The notes beneath the pieces are model-generated. The model had not been told where the DNA came from. It saw only the letters and a list, made by a program, of their open reading frames with translations, and made no database searches. A DNA stretch of 47,724 nt from a virus. Below, in pieces: positions 1 through 8,860 of the stretch. The number at the start of each line of letters is the position of its first letter. Position 1 is the stretch's first letter. Both the position numbers and the translations under genes were made by a program. The stretch lies in the IMG/VR virus record IMGVR_UViG_3300018065_000020, positions 1 to 47,724 of that record. One strand, written 5' to 3'.

Positions 1-1446
1 CAAGTTGATGTATTTTATAAGATTGCTGATGGAAACGACACAGATGATGATTTTACAGTCACATTAACAGATGGCGGGCAGTTTGCTGTTATTGTTGCGG
101 AATATTCAGGGCTTGACTCATCATCGCCCTATGAAAGCAATTATAACGAAAATGAAACTTATATTTCATCTGACCAGACAGGCGGAAGCTCAATTAATTC
201 AGGCAGTGCAACACCGACAGAATCGAACGGCATAGCGATTGCTTTTTTTGTTGGAGATGATGAGCGTGATGCTGATAACACTGAATTATCTATTAATGAC
301 AGTTATAGTAAGGATGGTTATAAATCAGCCGGAAGCGGAAACTACCCTTATACCTCTATTGCCAGTAAAACCTATACATCAACGGCCGCGCAAAGCCCTG
401 ACTGGTCAAGTAGCAAAGGTGTTGACTGGCGAGGATATGGCGCTATTGCGACATTCAAAGAGGCTGGTGGTGATATATCTGAAATAGTAGATGCATCAGT
501 ATCGTTTTCATTTGATATGGCGTGTTTGCAATCATCTGATGCAACCGCAGAAGCTTCTATTACTAGCGGTATAGAATTAGATGCATTAAAAGATAATATA
601 GCAGTTGTACAGGCATCATTTACTTCTACAACAGAATTAGATACATCAGTTTCTACAAGTAAGGACACTGATGTATCTATAACCTTTGGCTTACAGGTTA
701 ACAAAACAACTTCTGCGGTAGCTGCTGTGGAAAGTGAAGTTGATTTTGCAACCGAATTAAGCAAAAGTTTAAGCTCTGAAGCTATTGTAGAAAGTATAGT
801 TGTTAATGGAATAGAATTAACAGCCATAAAGAATACTGGACAATATTTAAACTCTTATGTTTCTTTTGGTTTAGAAGGAAACGTAAATACAAATTCTGAT
901 GCTACAGCAGAAGCAGATGTAATAAACAATTTAGAAGTTAGCAAAGTGGTTACTGCTACAGTAGATTTTGCTGGTGAAATAACGGCTGATATAGTTTCTG
1001 CGACTTCTTTAAATGCATCAGCTCAGGCTAGTGCTAATGCAGAAGCATCGTTAACAATATCTATAACTCCAGATACTACATTATTAGCAGAAGCAAATGT
1101 ATTGAGTAATGTATCTGCTGGAGCAGAACTTGGCTCTACGGCAACAGCTTTCCCAAGCATTGAAGCTAGTATAATAAGTTCTGCAAGTATAGATACTACT
1201 GCTCTAGCAGAGGCTTCTGCTGAAGCTAACATAACTTTTAACACTGAACTTGCGACTATAATGATAGCTGAAGCTATGGCTGAAGCGGGATTCACAGCAG
1301 GTTCTATTTCAAACGTTACATTTGATGGGTCTACTGTAACGGGTGCTTTAACCTTGCCTGATGGAAGAACTTACTCTGTTCAAGTAGAGAGTAAAGTATA
1401 TGTTGTTCCAGCAAGAGGTAATCCATACGATGTAGACCCAACTTAA
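1..1446 (+). CDS. Tail-fibre/adhesin-like protein, 5' truncated by the window edge
   Basis: The frame is open from base 1 with no stop, so the gene starts outside the window; 481 codons are visible. The first ~165 residues look like a compact beta-rich domain (motif LTDGGQFAVIVAEYSGLD). From about residue 165 the protein changes to low-complexity Ala/Ser/Thr/Glu-rich sequence with degenerate repeats of roughly 25-30 residues, of the type 'AEASI...ELxx' or 'VSFGLE'. The end returns to a non-repetitive segment (TLPDGRTYSVQVESK). Such architecture fits a fibrous phage appendage or receptor-binding structure. The next gene begins 15 bp downstream and its first residues (NNVSFGAEV) repeat the same motif, so the two probably form one structure. 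No catalytic motif is seen. The assignment to tail fibre is inferred from repeats and context. Confidence 0.6.
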   Translation, partial: QVDVFYKIADGNDTDDDFTVTLTDGGQFAVIVAEYSGLDSSSPYESNYNENETYISSDQTGGSSINSGSATPTESNGIAIAFFVGDDERDADNTELSINDSYSKDGYKSAGSGNYPYTSIASKTYTSTAAQSPDWSSSKGVDWRGYGAIATFKEAGGDISEIVDASVSFSFDMACLQSSDATAEASITSGIELDALKDNIAVVQASFTSTTELDTSVSTSKDTDVSITFGLQVNKTTSAVAAVESEVDFATELSKSLSSEAIVESIVVNGIELTAIKNTGQYLNSYVSFGLEGNVNTNSDATAEADVINNLEVSKVVTATVDFAGEITADIVSATSLNASAQASANAEASLTISITPDTTLLAEANVLSNVSAGAELGSTATAFPSIEASIISSASIDTTALAEASAEANITFNTELATIMIAEAMAEAGFTAGSISNVTFDGSTVTGALTLPDGRTYSVQVESKVYVVPARGNPYDVDPT

Positions 1447-1461
1447 ATATGAGGAAAAATT

Positions 1462-2016
1462 ATGAAAACTGAAATTTCAAATAACGTTTCTTTTGGTGCT
1501 GAAGTAATTAAGAAAACATCTATTGAAAACACCTTGGCTGTAAAAAATATTTACCACTTTGAAGCATTTGATAAAGATGGTAAGCTTAAGTGGGAAGAAA
1601 CTGTAGAGAACATTGTTACTAATGCTGGTCTGAATGATATTCTCGATAAATATCTTAAAGGTTCGGCATATACTGCGGCATGGTATGTATTACTTACTGA
1701 TGGTACACCAACTGTAAATGCGGCAGATACTCTTGCGTCACATGCTGGATGGACAGAAGTTACTGCATATACTGGCGATAGAAAAGCATTAACTCTTGGT
1801 TCTGTTGCTAGTCAATCCGTAGATAATTCTGCCAGCAAAGCATCTTTTGCTATTAATGCAGATAGCACTACTATTGGTGGAGCAGGTATTTGTACTGCAG
1901 AAACTGGAACATCCGGTGTACTTTATTCTGTGGCTGCTTTTACTGCCGCTGATAAATCTTTAGACAATGGTGATACTCTTAATGTAACTGTTACTTGTAC
2001 TGCGGCTTCTGCTTAA
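1462..2016 (+). CDS. Tail-associated structural protein, putative receptor-binding/fibre component
   Basis: 184 residues; start supported by GAGGAAAAATT before ATG. The N-terminus (NNVSFGAEVIKKTSIENTL) resembles the repeat unit of the preceding fibre gene. It is followed by a domain (VTNAGLNDILDKYLKGSAYTA, then WYVLLTDG) that I recall from small structural proteins of many siphoviruses, usually annotated as tail or hypothetical proteins. The C-terminal half is Ser/Thr/Ala rich and likely beta-structured. No enzyme motif. The role is inferred from its place between a fibre-like gene and another short secreted-like beta protein. Confidence 0.5.
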   Translation: MKTEISNNVSFGAEVIKKTSIENTLAVKNIYHFEAFDKDGKLKWEETVENIVTNAGLNDILDKYLKGSAYTAAWYVLLTDGTPTVNAADTLASHAGWTEVTAYTGDRKALTLGSVASQSVDNSASKASFAINADSTTIGGAGICTAETGTSGVLYSVAAFTAADKSLDNGDTLNVTVTCTAASA

Positions 2017-2027
2017 TGGAGTAAATT

Positions 2028-2333
2028 ATGAACACTTGGTATATTGATTCTGATGGCAATGTACATTGGCCTGACACTTTGGTGGGTACAGAGAAATATT
2101 ACCCAGTGTCGTGGGCTGCTTTGCTTGCCGCTGAAAACGATACAAGAACTTCTGTAGATTGGGAAGTGCCAGACGGCTTAACTGAAATGGATACGTCTAA
2201 TGATGGTAACATTGTATCTGTTAAGTTAAGAGCTGATACTGCTGGCACCCACAAGGTTGTTTGTACAATTGAAACTCTTGAAGATACTGCTACTCAAAAG
2301 TTTAAACAAGAGATGTATCTAACAGTGAAATAA
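2028..2333 (+). CDS. Small beta-rich structural protein (Ig-like?)
   Basis: 101 residues; start after a good site (GGAGTAAATT ATG). The sequence starts with WYIDSDGNVHWPDTL and ends with alternating hydrophobic strands (GTHKVVCTIETLED, QKFKQEMYLTVK), which suggests an Ig-like or other beta-sandwich domain used as capsid or tail decoration. It is the last rightward gene here: its stop codon abuts the stop of the converging leftward gene with no base between, and no obvious terminator hairpin is present. Function unknown. Confidence 0.45.
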   Translation: MNTWYIDSDGNVHWPDTLVGTEKYYPVSWAALLAAENDTRTSVDWEVPDGLTEMDTSNDGNIVSVKLRADTAGTHKVVCTIETLEDTATQKFKQEMYLTVK

Positions 2334-2648
2334 TTATTCTACTGTATGCGACAAAGAACCTACTTTAAATAAACTTAGTACGGCAAGGAATTCTTTTTTC
2401 TCTGCCGTATCTAATATTTCCGGTCTATTCGGCGACAAATAATCTACTTCATTTCTTGGTAACATACATTTTTCAATTGTATCGAACATTGTCTGTTGCC
2501 CGCTAAAATACTTATAAACTCTATTACAAAAGGTACCTGGACTAACTTTGACATTTTTGTGAGTTTGCAATCTATCCATTGTATACCATTCGTTTTTATA
2601 CCAATAGTAATATTGATTTATTTTTCTACCCTGTTTTCTTCGTATCAT
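2334..2648 (-). CDS. Hypothetical protein, basic N-terminus, possible DNA-binding
   Basis: 104 residues from the ATG at 2648, chosen because GAGGT lies 5 bases upstream; the longer frame to 2675 lacks a comparable site. The N-terminus is basic (IRRKQGRK). The segment YYWYKNEWYTMDRLQTHKNV and following residues are loosely reminiscent of the short DNA-binding repeats found beside homing nucleases and in phage regulators. That similarity is weak and I do not rely on it. It overlaps the upstream gene by 23 bp and is the last gene of the leftward early operon. Confidence 0.5.
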   Translation of the reverse strand: MIRRKQGRKINQYYYWYKNEWYTMDRLQTHKNVKVSPGTFCNRVYKYFSGQQTMFDTIEKCMLPRNEVDYLSPNRPEILDTAEKKEFLAVLSLFKVGSLSHTVE

Positions 2649-2868
2649 TAAGCACCTCGAACATTTCTTTTTCATCGGTATAACCTTCTATCCATTGCTC
2701 GTAGACAAATGTACCTTTTGTATAGGGGTTATCCCAAAGCTCTAAACCTAGCCTAAAATCTTCTCTACCTACATCGTATGCATTATTAGAAAATATACCA
2801 GACATCAAAATAAACACGATTAATATAATTATTAACACGGTAACGGCTATAACTATAGGTGTAGTCAT
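2626..2868 (-). CDS. Small single-pass membrane protein
   Basis: 80 residues with one strongly hydrophobic segment at about residues 4-24 (IVIAVTVLIIILIVFILM), followed by a soluble acidic tail with several aromatic residues. Start supported by AAGGAGTTCATAA before ATG, and it overlaps the stop of the upstream 46-residue gene as ATGA. Probably an inner-membrane protein made early in infection; its target is unknown. The position far from the holin argues against a lysis role but does not exclude it. Confidence 0.6.
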   Translation of the reverse strand: MTTPIVIAVTVLIIILIVFILMSGIFSNNAYDVGREDFRLGLELWDNPYTKGTFVYEQWIEGYTDEKEMFEVLNDTKKTG

Positions 2869-3005
2869 TTATGAACTCCTTTATTTCTATACCAACATTT
2901 ATATAATAATATTCGAAAATTTAATTCTTCTGTTATTAAAGAATGTCTTGTTTCATAATAAACCCCTTGTTTTGTCTTTACCTTTTTATGTTTTTTGCAT
3001 GCCAT
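2865..3005 (-). CDS. Small basic protein (46 residues)
   Basis: A short gene supported by a ribosome site (AGGAG, nine bases before ATG), by a TAATG overlap with the stop of the upstream gene and by an ATGA overlap with the downstream gene. The product starts MACKKHKKVKTKQG and is rich in Lys, Arg and Tyr. No recognised domain. The two-sided translational coupling makes it likely to be real despite its size. Confidence 0.55.
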   Translation of the reverse strand: MACKKHKKVKTKQGVYYETRHSLITEELNFRILLYKCWYRNKGVHK

Positions 3006-3226
3006 TATTTTTTACTCCTGAATCTTTTAGAATTTTTACCTCCTAACGCCGCTTTCTTTTTTCTATACTTATCGTGGCTAGCAGAACTTACATACAAAGG
3101 GACGCCCTTATTTACGTATTGCCCGGTCGTTATTTTATCGTCAGCTTCTAAGTCCTGCCAATCAATTACTTTCTCACAAGGAGAAAAACATTCCCATTTT
3201 TTAGGGCAATCAGTACACATATCCAT
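3005..3226 (-). CDS. Small Cys-rich protein, possible zinc binder
   Basis: 73 residues. The N-terminus carries four cysteines (MCTDCPKKWECFSPC, spacing C-x2-C-x5-C-x3-C), which could hold a metal. The C-terminus is strongly basic (KYRKKKAALGGKNSKRFRSKK), compatible with nucleic-acid binding. Start at 3226, with a rather distant AAGG. Stop overlaps the start of the next gene. Function unknown. Confidence 0.5.
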   Translation of the reverse strand: MDMCTDCPKKWECFSPCEKVIDWQDLEADDKITTGQYVNKGVPLYVSSASHDKYRKKKAALGGKNSKRFRSKK

Positions 3227-3244
3227 AGTGTTAATACCTTATAT

Positions 3245-3421
3245 TTAATATATCGGCAACGGTGTATAAATTCTCTTTTTAGGTAGGTGCCTATTATTTA
3301 ACCAATGCCATATAGCGCCATGCGATAAGCCTGCCGCTATGGATACACTTGTATGGTGATAGTAAACTAATTCTCTTTTTACCTTAGTAAAAGTAGTGTG
3401 ATATTTTTTATCGTGTTTCAT
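3245..3421 (-). CDS. Small putative helix-turn-helix protein (58 residues)
   Basis: This short frame begins with ATG overlapping the stop of the DNA polymerase gene (ATGA) and has GGAG seven bases upstream inside the polymerase end. The product is basic; residues ~25-45 (SVSIAAGLSHGAIWHWLNNR) look like a helix-turn-helix. The coupling to the polymerase argues it is translated. It could be a small regulator or DNA-binding accessory; no family is recognised with certainty. Confidence 0.5.
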   Translation of the reverse strand: MKHDKKYHTTFTKVKRELVYYHHTSVSIAAGLSHGAIWHWLNNRHLPKKRIYTPLPIY

Positions 3422-5457
3422 TTTTTAACTCCGCTATTTAAATTATATTCTTTTACATTCCCCCAATCTGTACCTATTTCCGCATCCATAATAACTGGAA
3501 CCCTTAACGGTACAGCCGTTTCGATACACTCTTTAATTGCTAATGCCTCCTTATTTAAATCAGGGTGAAAACTAAAATCTAATTCATCATGTACAGTAAC
3601 ATGAGGAACACCGATAGTCTTAAAAAGTCCTTGTTCGTAAGCATCTACCATTCCTTTTTTAAGTAAGTCTGCCGCACTTCCTTGTAATTTTCTATTAAGT
3701 GCTTTATATGTATTTGCTCTTTTTAAAGGTGGGCCATATTTATCGTATGCCTCCGAATAAGGTAAAGGTAATGTTCCATGTTTTCTCGCACTTTCCCATA
3801 AGTTAAATGTATTTCGTCTATTTAATATAGTTCTAACTTCGCCTGTAATACTGGCGATATTACCTATTTTATTTAAGATATATTTGGCCGCTGGAAATCT
3901 TTCTGCGTATAATTTAACAAAATGATTTCCTAATGATTTAGCACCTACCTTTATATTTTCTTTTTCGCATAATCGTTTAATAGTCGGTTTATCTAAATTA
4001 TTACCAATCATAGCAATAGTTCTTTCTTTACCACCTCCATAAATAGACATAAAATTAAAATTTTTCACAATAGGTCTAGGCATAGCGTTACCTAACATTT
4101 GGCTAACTACATTGTGGTAATCTGTGCCTTGATCTTGATATTCGGCTATAAGATGTTCGTCCTCGCTTTCGTGCGCAAACATTCTATATTCAATTTGTGA
4201 TAAATCTAGTTTTAACCACGAGTTATAAAATTCTTCTGGTACAAATAATCCCCTAATTAAAGGTGCTAAAAATTTATCTCTACTAGGTATTTGTTGTGCG
4301 TTAGGATTACTAGAACTAAACCTACCAGATACAGCACCACCTTCTTCACCACGTAATGGGTGAAAACTAGGGTGTACAAAACCATTTACGTGTTTTTCTA
4401 ATATACCATTTTCAATAAACGTCACTCTGGCTTTTTGTAACTTACGAACAGAATTAACTCTATCTGCTACCATAGTATTATTATTGTCTAACCAAGGTTG
4501 TGTAAAACTAGGGTTACCTTTAGCAGTCAACGGATATTCTATTCCTTTAGCATCGAATAGGTGTTGCAGGTCATCGTTAGAGTAAACGTTAATATCAAAA
4601 CCTGCAAGAGCGTTTAATTCGTTTTGTGCCTTTTCTTCTTCCTTAAATAGTTTAAGTTTAGCCTCTTCAGCCTTTTCTAAATTTACTGGCATGCCTCTAA
4701 ACCGCATATCAATTAACAACGGAATTAAGCGACACTCTAATTCAAATAAATCCCAAAGTTCTGCTTCTTTTAATAATTCAAATTGTTTTTGTAATATTAA
4801 AAATGGTTCGTGCGCATCTGCTTCTGCGTAAGGGCCTACAAGTGTTACAGGCGCACGATAAATATTCTCTCTTTGCTTACCAGTAGGATTGCCGCCGTAC
4901 GCTCTTGCACACCAACTGTATAAATCTTTACTTACCTTACCAGTACCTAAATAGTTTTTGGCAATAGTGTCTAAGCTGTAGTCTTTTGCAACATCGTTTA
5001 ATAATGCTTCAGCAAATTGTACATCATAAAGTCTACCGTTAACAGTAACACCTTCTTGTTTTAACCACCCTACATCGTACTGTAAATTTGCACCTACTTT
5101 AGGTACATTTGTCTGCAAACAATCGTTTAAAAATCTAAACACATTCTCTACAGGCATATTCATTTCTTTTTGTAATTCATGCCGTATAGGAAAGTACCAA
5201 CTTTTTTCTTCTACGCTTAGACTAATGCCTACAACATGGCCATCGTTTCTAGCCCAACCTGGGCCATGTGTTTTAAGATTAGGGTCGTATGTTTCTGTAT
5301 CTAAACCTATTATTTTGGCAGAACTTAGATTAGGGAATGTCGCTGGTGGTTTCCAGCTTGATTCTGGTATGGTAGGTAAGACTTTAGTTACAGCCTTACC
5401 TCTGCCTATGCGCTCTTCATCTTGCCAAAAAAATCCTTGTAAATCAAAACGAGACAT
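3418..5457 (-). CDS. polA: DNA polymerase I-like (family A) with 3'-5' exonuclease
   Basis: 679 residues, the replicative polymerase. The proofreading domain shows Exo I (D53-T-E55), Exo II (NLQYD, D128) and Exo III (Y210-AEA-D214). The polymerase domain shows motif A (DLSQIEYR, D418), motif B (RPIVKNFNFMSIYGG, with K465, F469 and Y473 in the O-helix positions) and motif C (VHDE, 622-624 at the end of VTVHDELD). All catalytic acids are present, so it should be active. There is no 5'-3' exonuclease domain, as is usual for phage family A replicases. Start ATG 5457 follows GGAGTTCTTTA and overlaps the end of the sliding-clamp-like gene, so the two are translationally coupled and probably act together. 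Confidence 0.93.
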   Translation of the reverse strand: MSRFDLQGFFWQDEERIGRGKAVTKVLPTIPESSWKPPATFPNLSSAKIIGLDTETYDPNLKTHGPGWARNDGHVVGISLSVEEKSWYFPIRHELQKEMNMPVENVFRFLNDCLQTNVPKVGANLQYDVGWLKQEGVTVNGRLYDVQFAEALLNDVAKDYSLDTIAKNYLGTGKVSKDLYSWCARAYGGNPTGKQRENIYRAPVTLVGPYAEADAHEPFLILQKQFELLKEAELWDLFELECRLIPLLIDMRFRGMPVNLEKAEEAKLKLFKEEEKAQNELNALAGFDINVYSNDDLQHLFDAKGIEYPLTAKGNPSFTQPWLDNNNTMVADRVNSVRKLQKARVTFIENGILEKHVNGFVHPSFHPLRGEEGGAVSGRFSSSNPNAQQIPSRDKFLAPLIRGLFVPEEFYNSWLKLDLSQIEYRMFAHESEDEHLIAEYQDQGTDYHNVVSQMLGNAMPRPIVKNFNFMSIYGGGKERTIAMIGNNLDKPTIKRLCEKENIKVGAKSLGNHFVKLYAERFPAAKYILNKIGNIASITGEVRTILNRRNTFNLWESARKHGTLPLPYSEAYDKYGPPLKRANTYKALNRKLQGSAADLLKKGMVDAYEQGLFKTIGVPHVTVHDELDFSFHPDLNKEALAIKECIETAVPLRVPVIMDAEIGTDWGNVKEYNLNSGVKK

Positions 5458-6401
5458 TAAAGAACTCCAATAATAACACCATCTACCCCTATAGAAGAGG
5501 AAAAGTAGCAGGGTTTAGGGTATGTAGAGAAATCAATTTTATCAGCAATACCTGCTACCTGTAGTAAAGGTTCCGCTCTAAATTTACTATCTGGAAAAGA
5601 ATTTAAATCTACTTCAGCACCTGTTGCCTCTGAAGTAGTCCTAACGCCAAAAGAGCCTAAAGAAAAAATAGGTAGTTTAGGGTCTTCACAAAACGGTAAA
5701 AGAGCTTCTAACGATTCTTTAAAATACATTGGTAATGGCGGTGCTTCTTTTTCTTGTATCAAGCCCGACACATTTGGCCATTTAGATGCATATGTCAAAC
5801 ATTGCATCCATACTTCATCGTCATACATAAAACCAACTTTATTATCTTGTACGTTAATAGCGTTAGGTTGTTTTTCTTGCTCTAATAAAGACATTACAGC
5901 ATACCTAGGAATAACGGCTTCCCAATCAAACGGAACTTTAATTCTTGCTATAACGATATTATTCGTTGCCCAGGCATATCCATCTTTAATTAAAATACTC
6001 ATAGACCAAGGCCTACTTGCATCTTCCGATATAAATGAAACTAACGGTTTTATAAAATGCATTAAGTATTCGCAGTTGTATTGCGTTGTCTCATTAAATG
6101 TAGATCTTGGATAACTGTTATGATCTGCGAGCTGTATCAAAGCTCTAAATTTACCGCTAGACAAACTTAATTTACCAGCTTGTGTAACGTTTAATTTTAA
6201 ATTTCCTTTAGTTAGTTTAACTGCGCTAAAAAACTTTTTAGCAGGCACCGTAATATTTAATGGTATCGTAGATGGCGAGTCTATGCAAAGCACGCCGTTA
6301 TTAGCCTGTACTCTATTATCGTAAAAATGATAATTAGTTAATATAGGAACCAATGTTTTTGTAGCGACTGCACCGTTTATTCTTTTTAATTCATCAATCA
6401 C
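5457..6401 (-). CDS. Sliding-clamp-like protein (DnaN-type processivity factor)
   Basis: 314 residues beginning at GTG 6401 (AAGGA seven bases upstream; overlaps the dpdA stop). The N-terminus (VATKTLVPILTNYHFYDNRV, then NNGVLCIDSP) resembles the start of bacterial beta clamps. The C-terminus (KPCYFSSSIGVDGVIIGVL) resembles the clamp's final strand (VIMPMRL-like). The length, somewhat below the ~366 residues of bacterial DnaN, and the overlap with polA support a processivity factor. Sequence divergence is high, so this rests on end motifs and context. No catalytic residue is expected. Confidence 0.65.
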   Translation of the reverse strand: MIDELKRINGAVATKTLVPILTNYHFYDNRVQANNGVLCIDSPSTIPLNITVPAKKFFSAVKLTKGNLKLNVTQAGKLSLSSGKFRALIQLADHNSYPRSTFNETTQYNCEYLMHFIKPLVSFISEDASRPWSMSILIKDGYAWATNNIVIARIKVPFDWEAVIPRYAVMSLLEQEKQPNAINVQDNKVGFMYDDEVWMQCLTYASKWPNVSGLIQEKEAPPLPMYFKESLEALLPFCEDPKLPIFSLGSFGVRTTSEATGAEVDLNSFPDSKFRAEPLLQVAGIADKIDFSTYPKPCYFSSSIGVDGVIIGVL

Positions 6402-7293
6402 TGAATAATCCTTGTTGAAATAAAGGAGTTCTTACCCATGGATGGTTTACCCATACATCTAAATTCCAGGACATACGAGAACTATAATCATACATTAAAT
6501 CTTCTACCTTATAGTTTTTCGATTCAATAGTATCTTTAATTTCGTTAGTCATTGTAAAATTCATTGCATGAGTATTTCTGCGTTTAACTTTAGGCGATTG
6601 AGCAGATATAGGTAATAGCGATATATTACCGTCTTCAGTCGGCCAGTAAACACCTCCCATTGCCGCTATCATAATCCATGCGGCAGAATCGACACTATAC
6701 CAGTCTACATAACGTATCATCTGTACACCCGTTGCCGCTAAGCCGTGCATCTTCACATCTGGTACTTGTACTCTTGTAGCCCAATCCACACGATGTTTTT
6801 CAGCCATAGCCTGGTTCATTGAAAGTGCTATATGGTCTGTATGTTTAAGATATAAATTTCTTAACGATACAGGCTCGCTAGAATGATATACAGGCAGAAC
6901 TGGATAAGGTGCCAGCTCTTGTTGTTGTACTAAAAAGTTTTCGTACGATTGTTTCATGCCTTTTTTTAAATCGGTTTCGGTAGGATTTTTAGGCGGTATA
7001 ATATCTAATCCAATAAAGACAAAGTCATGTCTGTCCCCGTATTTTTCAATAAGCCGTTTACTGTATGCCAATAGTTTAGGTAACTGTACGGGTTTACCTT
7101 TTGTAAACGCCGTAAACGCACCGGAGTCAATCATCATATTAGCCTTGTATCCTAATTCATCTGCTATGTCTAAATATACATACGTCTCGTTAGGATACGC
7201 ATAGGTGCACAACCTGTAGCCGTTATATTTTATTAGTTGCTCAATTTGGCGATACGAAGATCTTGTTAAGCTACCAGAAAAATATAATTTCAC
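6394..7293 (-). CDS. dpdA: DpdA-type 7-deazaguanine DNA transglycosylase
   Basis: 299 residues, GTG start at 7293 overlapping the stop of the PRTase-FolE gene (GTGA). It belongs to the small phage DpdA group related to tRNA-guanine transglycosylases, TIM-barrel enzymes that exchange guanine for a 7-deazaguanine base, here in DNA. Visible landmarks are [11 protein letters not shown] (D56), [10 protein letters not shown] (~92-100), LPVYHSS (~133-139), HGLA (183-186) and WYSVDSAAW (D202). The two Asp-containing motifs are the best candidates for the general base and the nucleophile, by analogy with TGT. The gene sits directly downstream of queC and folE, and with queD/queE in the same leftward region supplies a full route from GTP to preQ0 in DNA. 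The product is expected to be dPreQ0, as no further tailoring enzyme is seen. Confidence 0.88.
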   Translation of the reverse strand: MKLYFSGSLTRSSYRQIEQLIKYNGYRLCTYAYPNETYVYLDIADELGYKANMMIDSGAFTAFTKGKPVQLPKLLAYSKRLIEKYGDRHDFVFIGLDIIPPKNPTETDLKKGMKQSYENFLVQQQELAPYPVLPVYHSSEPVSLRNLYLKHTDHIALSMNQAMAEKHRVDWATRVQVPDVKMHGLAATGVQMIRYVDWYSVDSAAWIMIAAMGGVYWPTEDGNISLLPISAQSPKVKRRNTHAMNFTMTNEIKDTIESKNYKVEDLMYDYSSRMSWNLDVWVNHPWVRTPLFQQGLFSD

Positions 7294-8171
7294 TTTATAA
7301 GTCCCATAAACTCATTTCTAACAGAGCTAGATTGTAAGAAAAGTCCTTTCATAGCAGATGTAGTTGTCGTGTGCCCTTGCTGACTAATACCTCTTGCCTC
7401 CATACATAAATGCCTACATTCCAAAACAACGGCTACACCTTGCGGCACTAAGTTCTGCCATAAGGCGTCTGCGATTTGATTTGTTAACCGTTCCTGCACT
7501 TGTAACCTGCGAGCAAAAATATCGACAACACGACTAAGTTTAGATAAACCAACGATTTTTCCATTGGGTATGTAAGCCACGTGAGCCACACCAAAAAAAG
7601 GAACCAGGTGATGCTCACATTGACTGTAAATAGGAATAGACTTAACCAACACCATTTCATTGTATTTCTCCGCTCCATCATCAAATACTTTCATTACATC
7701 TGCAGGGTCTTTCTCATAACCACTTGTAAAATGTTGCCATGCTTTTAAAAATCTTTTAGGAGTTTCTTTTAACCCCCCTCTACTAGCATTTTCTCCTATA
7801 AATTGAAGTAATCTAGTTGGTATATCGTCCGCACTATTTACTACTGATTGTTCCCAAGGAAAAACTAACCATTCTTTTGGTTTATCGTATAACGTAAGAA
7901 AAGGTTTTTCGGGATACGCTGTATTATATTTTCTTTTTGTTACGCCAGAGTCGATTAAATCGTCGACAATCACATCAGCATCTATAACTGATTCAGTAAC
8001 TTTAAATTTACCGCTTGAACTATTAGCCATAATCCCGTACGCAACTGTTATACCACCTCTTGGAACACCATATAATTTTATCGTTCCGCCGGTAGATAAT
8101 TTGTGTTGTATATAATTTCCAAGATTAATACATTTACCATTAAATTCTTCTGTACTTACACGTCTAGTCAT
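7290..8171 (-). CDS. folE: Fusion: type I phosphoribosyltransferase + GTP cyclohydrolase I (FolE)
   Basis: 293 residues in two domains. Residues ~1-110 form a type I PRTase-like domain: [15 protein letters not shown] (~34-48) and the PRPP loop [10 protein letters not shown] (68-77). Residues ~112-293 are GTP cyclohydrolase [15 protein letters not shown] (127-140), the zinc site C185-EH-H188 ([10 protein letters not shown]) and C256 ([11 protein letters not shown]), all present. FolE converts GTP to dihydroneopterin triphosphate, the first step to preQ0. The bacterial enzyme is ~220 residues and lacks the PRTase, so the fusion is unusual. ATG overlaps the queC stop and the gene overlaps dpdA. 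The PRTase substrate cannot be read from sequence; guanine, which DpdA releases, is an attractive inference. Confidence 0.88.
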   Translation of the reverse strand: MTRRVSTEEFNGKCINLGNYIQHKLSTGGTIKLYGVPRGGITVAYGIMANSSSGKFKVTESVIDADVIVDDLIDSGVTKRKYNTAYPEKPFLTLYDKPKEWLVFPWEQSVVNSADDIPTRLLQFIGENASRGGLKETPKRFLKAWQHFTSGYEKDPADVMKVFDDGAEKYNEMVLVKSIPIYSQCEHHLVPFFGVAHVAYIPNGKIVGLSKLSRVVDIFARRLQVQERLTNQIADALWQNLVPQGVAVVLECRHLCMEARGISQQGHTTTTSAMKGLFLQSSSVRNEFMGLIK

Positions 8172-8830
8172 TCTTCATACTCCAAAGGATCTATTAATTT
8201 TGCCGCTTTAAAGGCTTCTAATCTTTCTCTGCAGGCAGTACATTTACCACAGGCTTTTTCTCTTCCATTGAAACATGTCCATGTTTCAGAATAGTCTACG
8301 CCTAAAGATTTACCAAATTCTACAATACCGCTTTTATACGTGCCGTAAAAAGGTGTAATTATTTCGATACTTTCTTTATTAGCGACACGTGAAATTCTTT
8401 TTATTGCTTCTACAAATGGCGGTTTACAATCTTCTGCCATAGGGTGGATACTATCATGTATCGCATACCAGATAGATTTTGCACCTATGTTTATCGCATA
8501 GGCAATGGCTATAGATAAAAATATCATATTACGATTAGGTACTGCGGCAGTTTTACCGTGGTCAGGTAACTTATCGTCTTCCGGTAAATCCATATCTTTA
8601 GTCAATAACGGATTATCACCTACTAACTCATCCATAAAAGGTAGATCAAAAACTTTAAATGGAACATTTAATTTTTCACATACCTCATTTGCTCTACATA
8701 ATTCTTTAGTATGTTTTTGTCCGTAATTTATAGCCATAGCGTATACATCCATTTCAGATTTTAATGCAAATGCTAAGGCTACTCTAGAATCTAATCCGCC
8801 ACTATATAATACAAGTGTCTTATGACTCAT
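8168..8830 (-). CDS. queC: 7-cyano-7-deazaguanine (preQ0) synthase QueC
   Basis: 220 residues. N-terminal ATP-pyrophosphatase loop SGGLDS (10-15), then [10 protein letters not shown], and VPNRN (~97-101). The C-terminal zinc site has C186 and C194-x2-C197-x2-C200 ([11 protein letters not shown]), the arrangement of QueC. The enzyme converts 7-carboxy-7-deazaguanine to preQ0 with ATP and ammonia. Length is that of a plain QueC; no amidotransferase domain is attached, so it is not the Gat-QueC variant that leads to the archaeosine base. Start ATG 8830 has AGGAGA eight bases upstream and it opens the queC-folE-dpdA-clamp-polA run of overlapping genes. Confidence 0.93.
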   Translation of the reverse strand: MSHKTLVLYSGGLDSRVALAFALKSEMDVYAMAINYGQKHTKELCRANEVCEKLNVPFKVFDLPFMDELVGDNPLLTKDMDLPEDDKLPDHGKTAAVPNRNMIFLSIAIAYAINIGAKSIWYAIHDSIHPMAEDCKPPFVEAIKRISRVANKESIEIITPFYGTYKSGIVEFGKSLGVDYSETWTCFNGREKACGKCTACRERLEAFKAAKLIDPLEYEE

Positions 8831-8860
8831 AATTATATTCTCCTATTAATTTTACCACAC

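Noticed and set aside
372-827. Long antisense frames opposite the left fibre gene (also 1023-1295)
   Set aside because: They mirror the repetitive Ala/Ser codons of the plus-strand gene, have no ribosome sites and would lie opposite a clearly coding frame.
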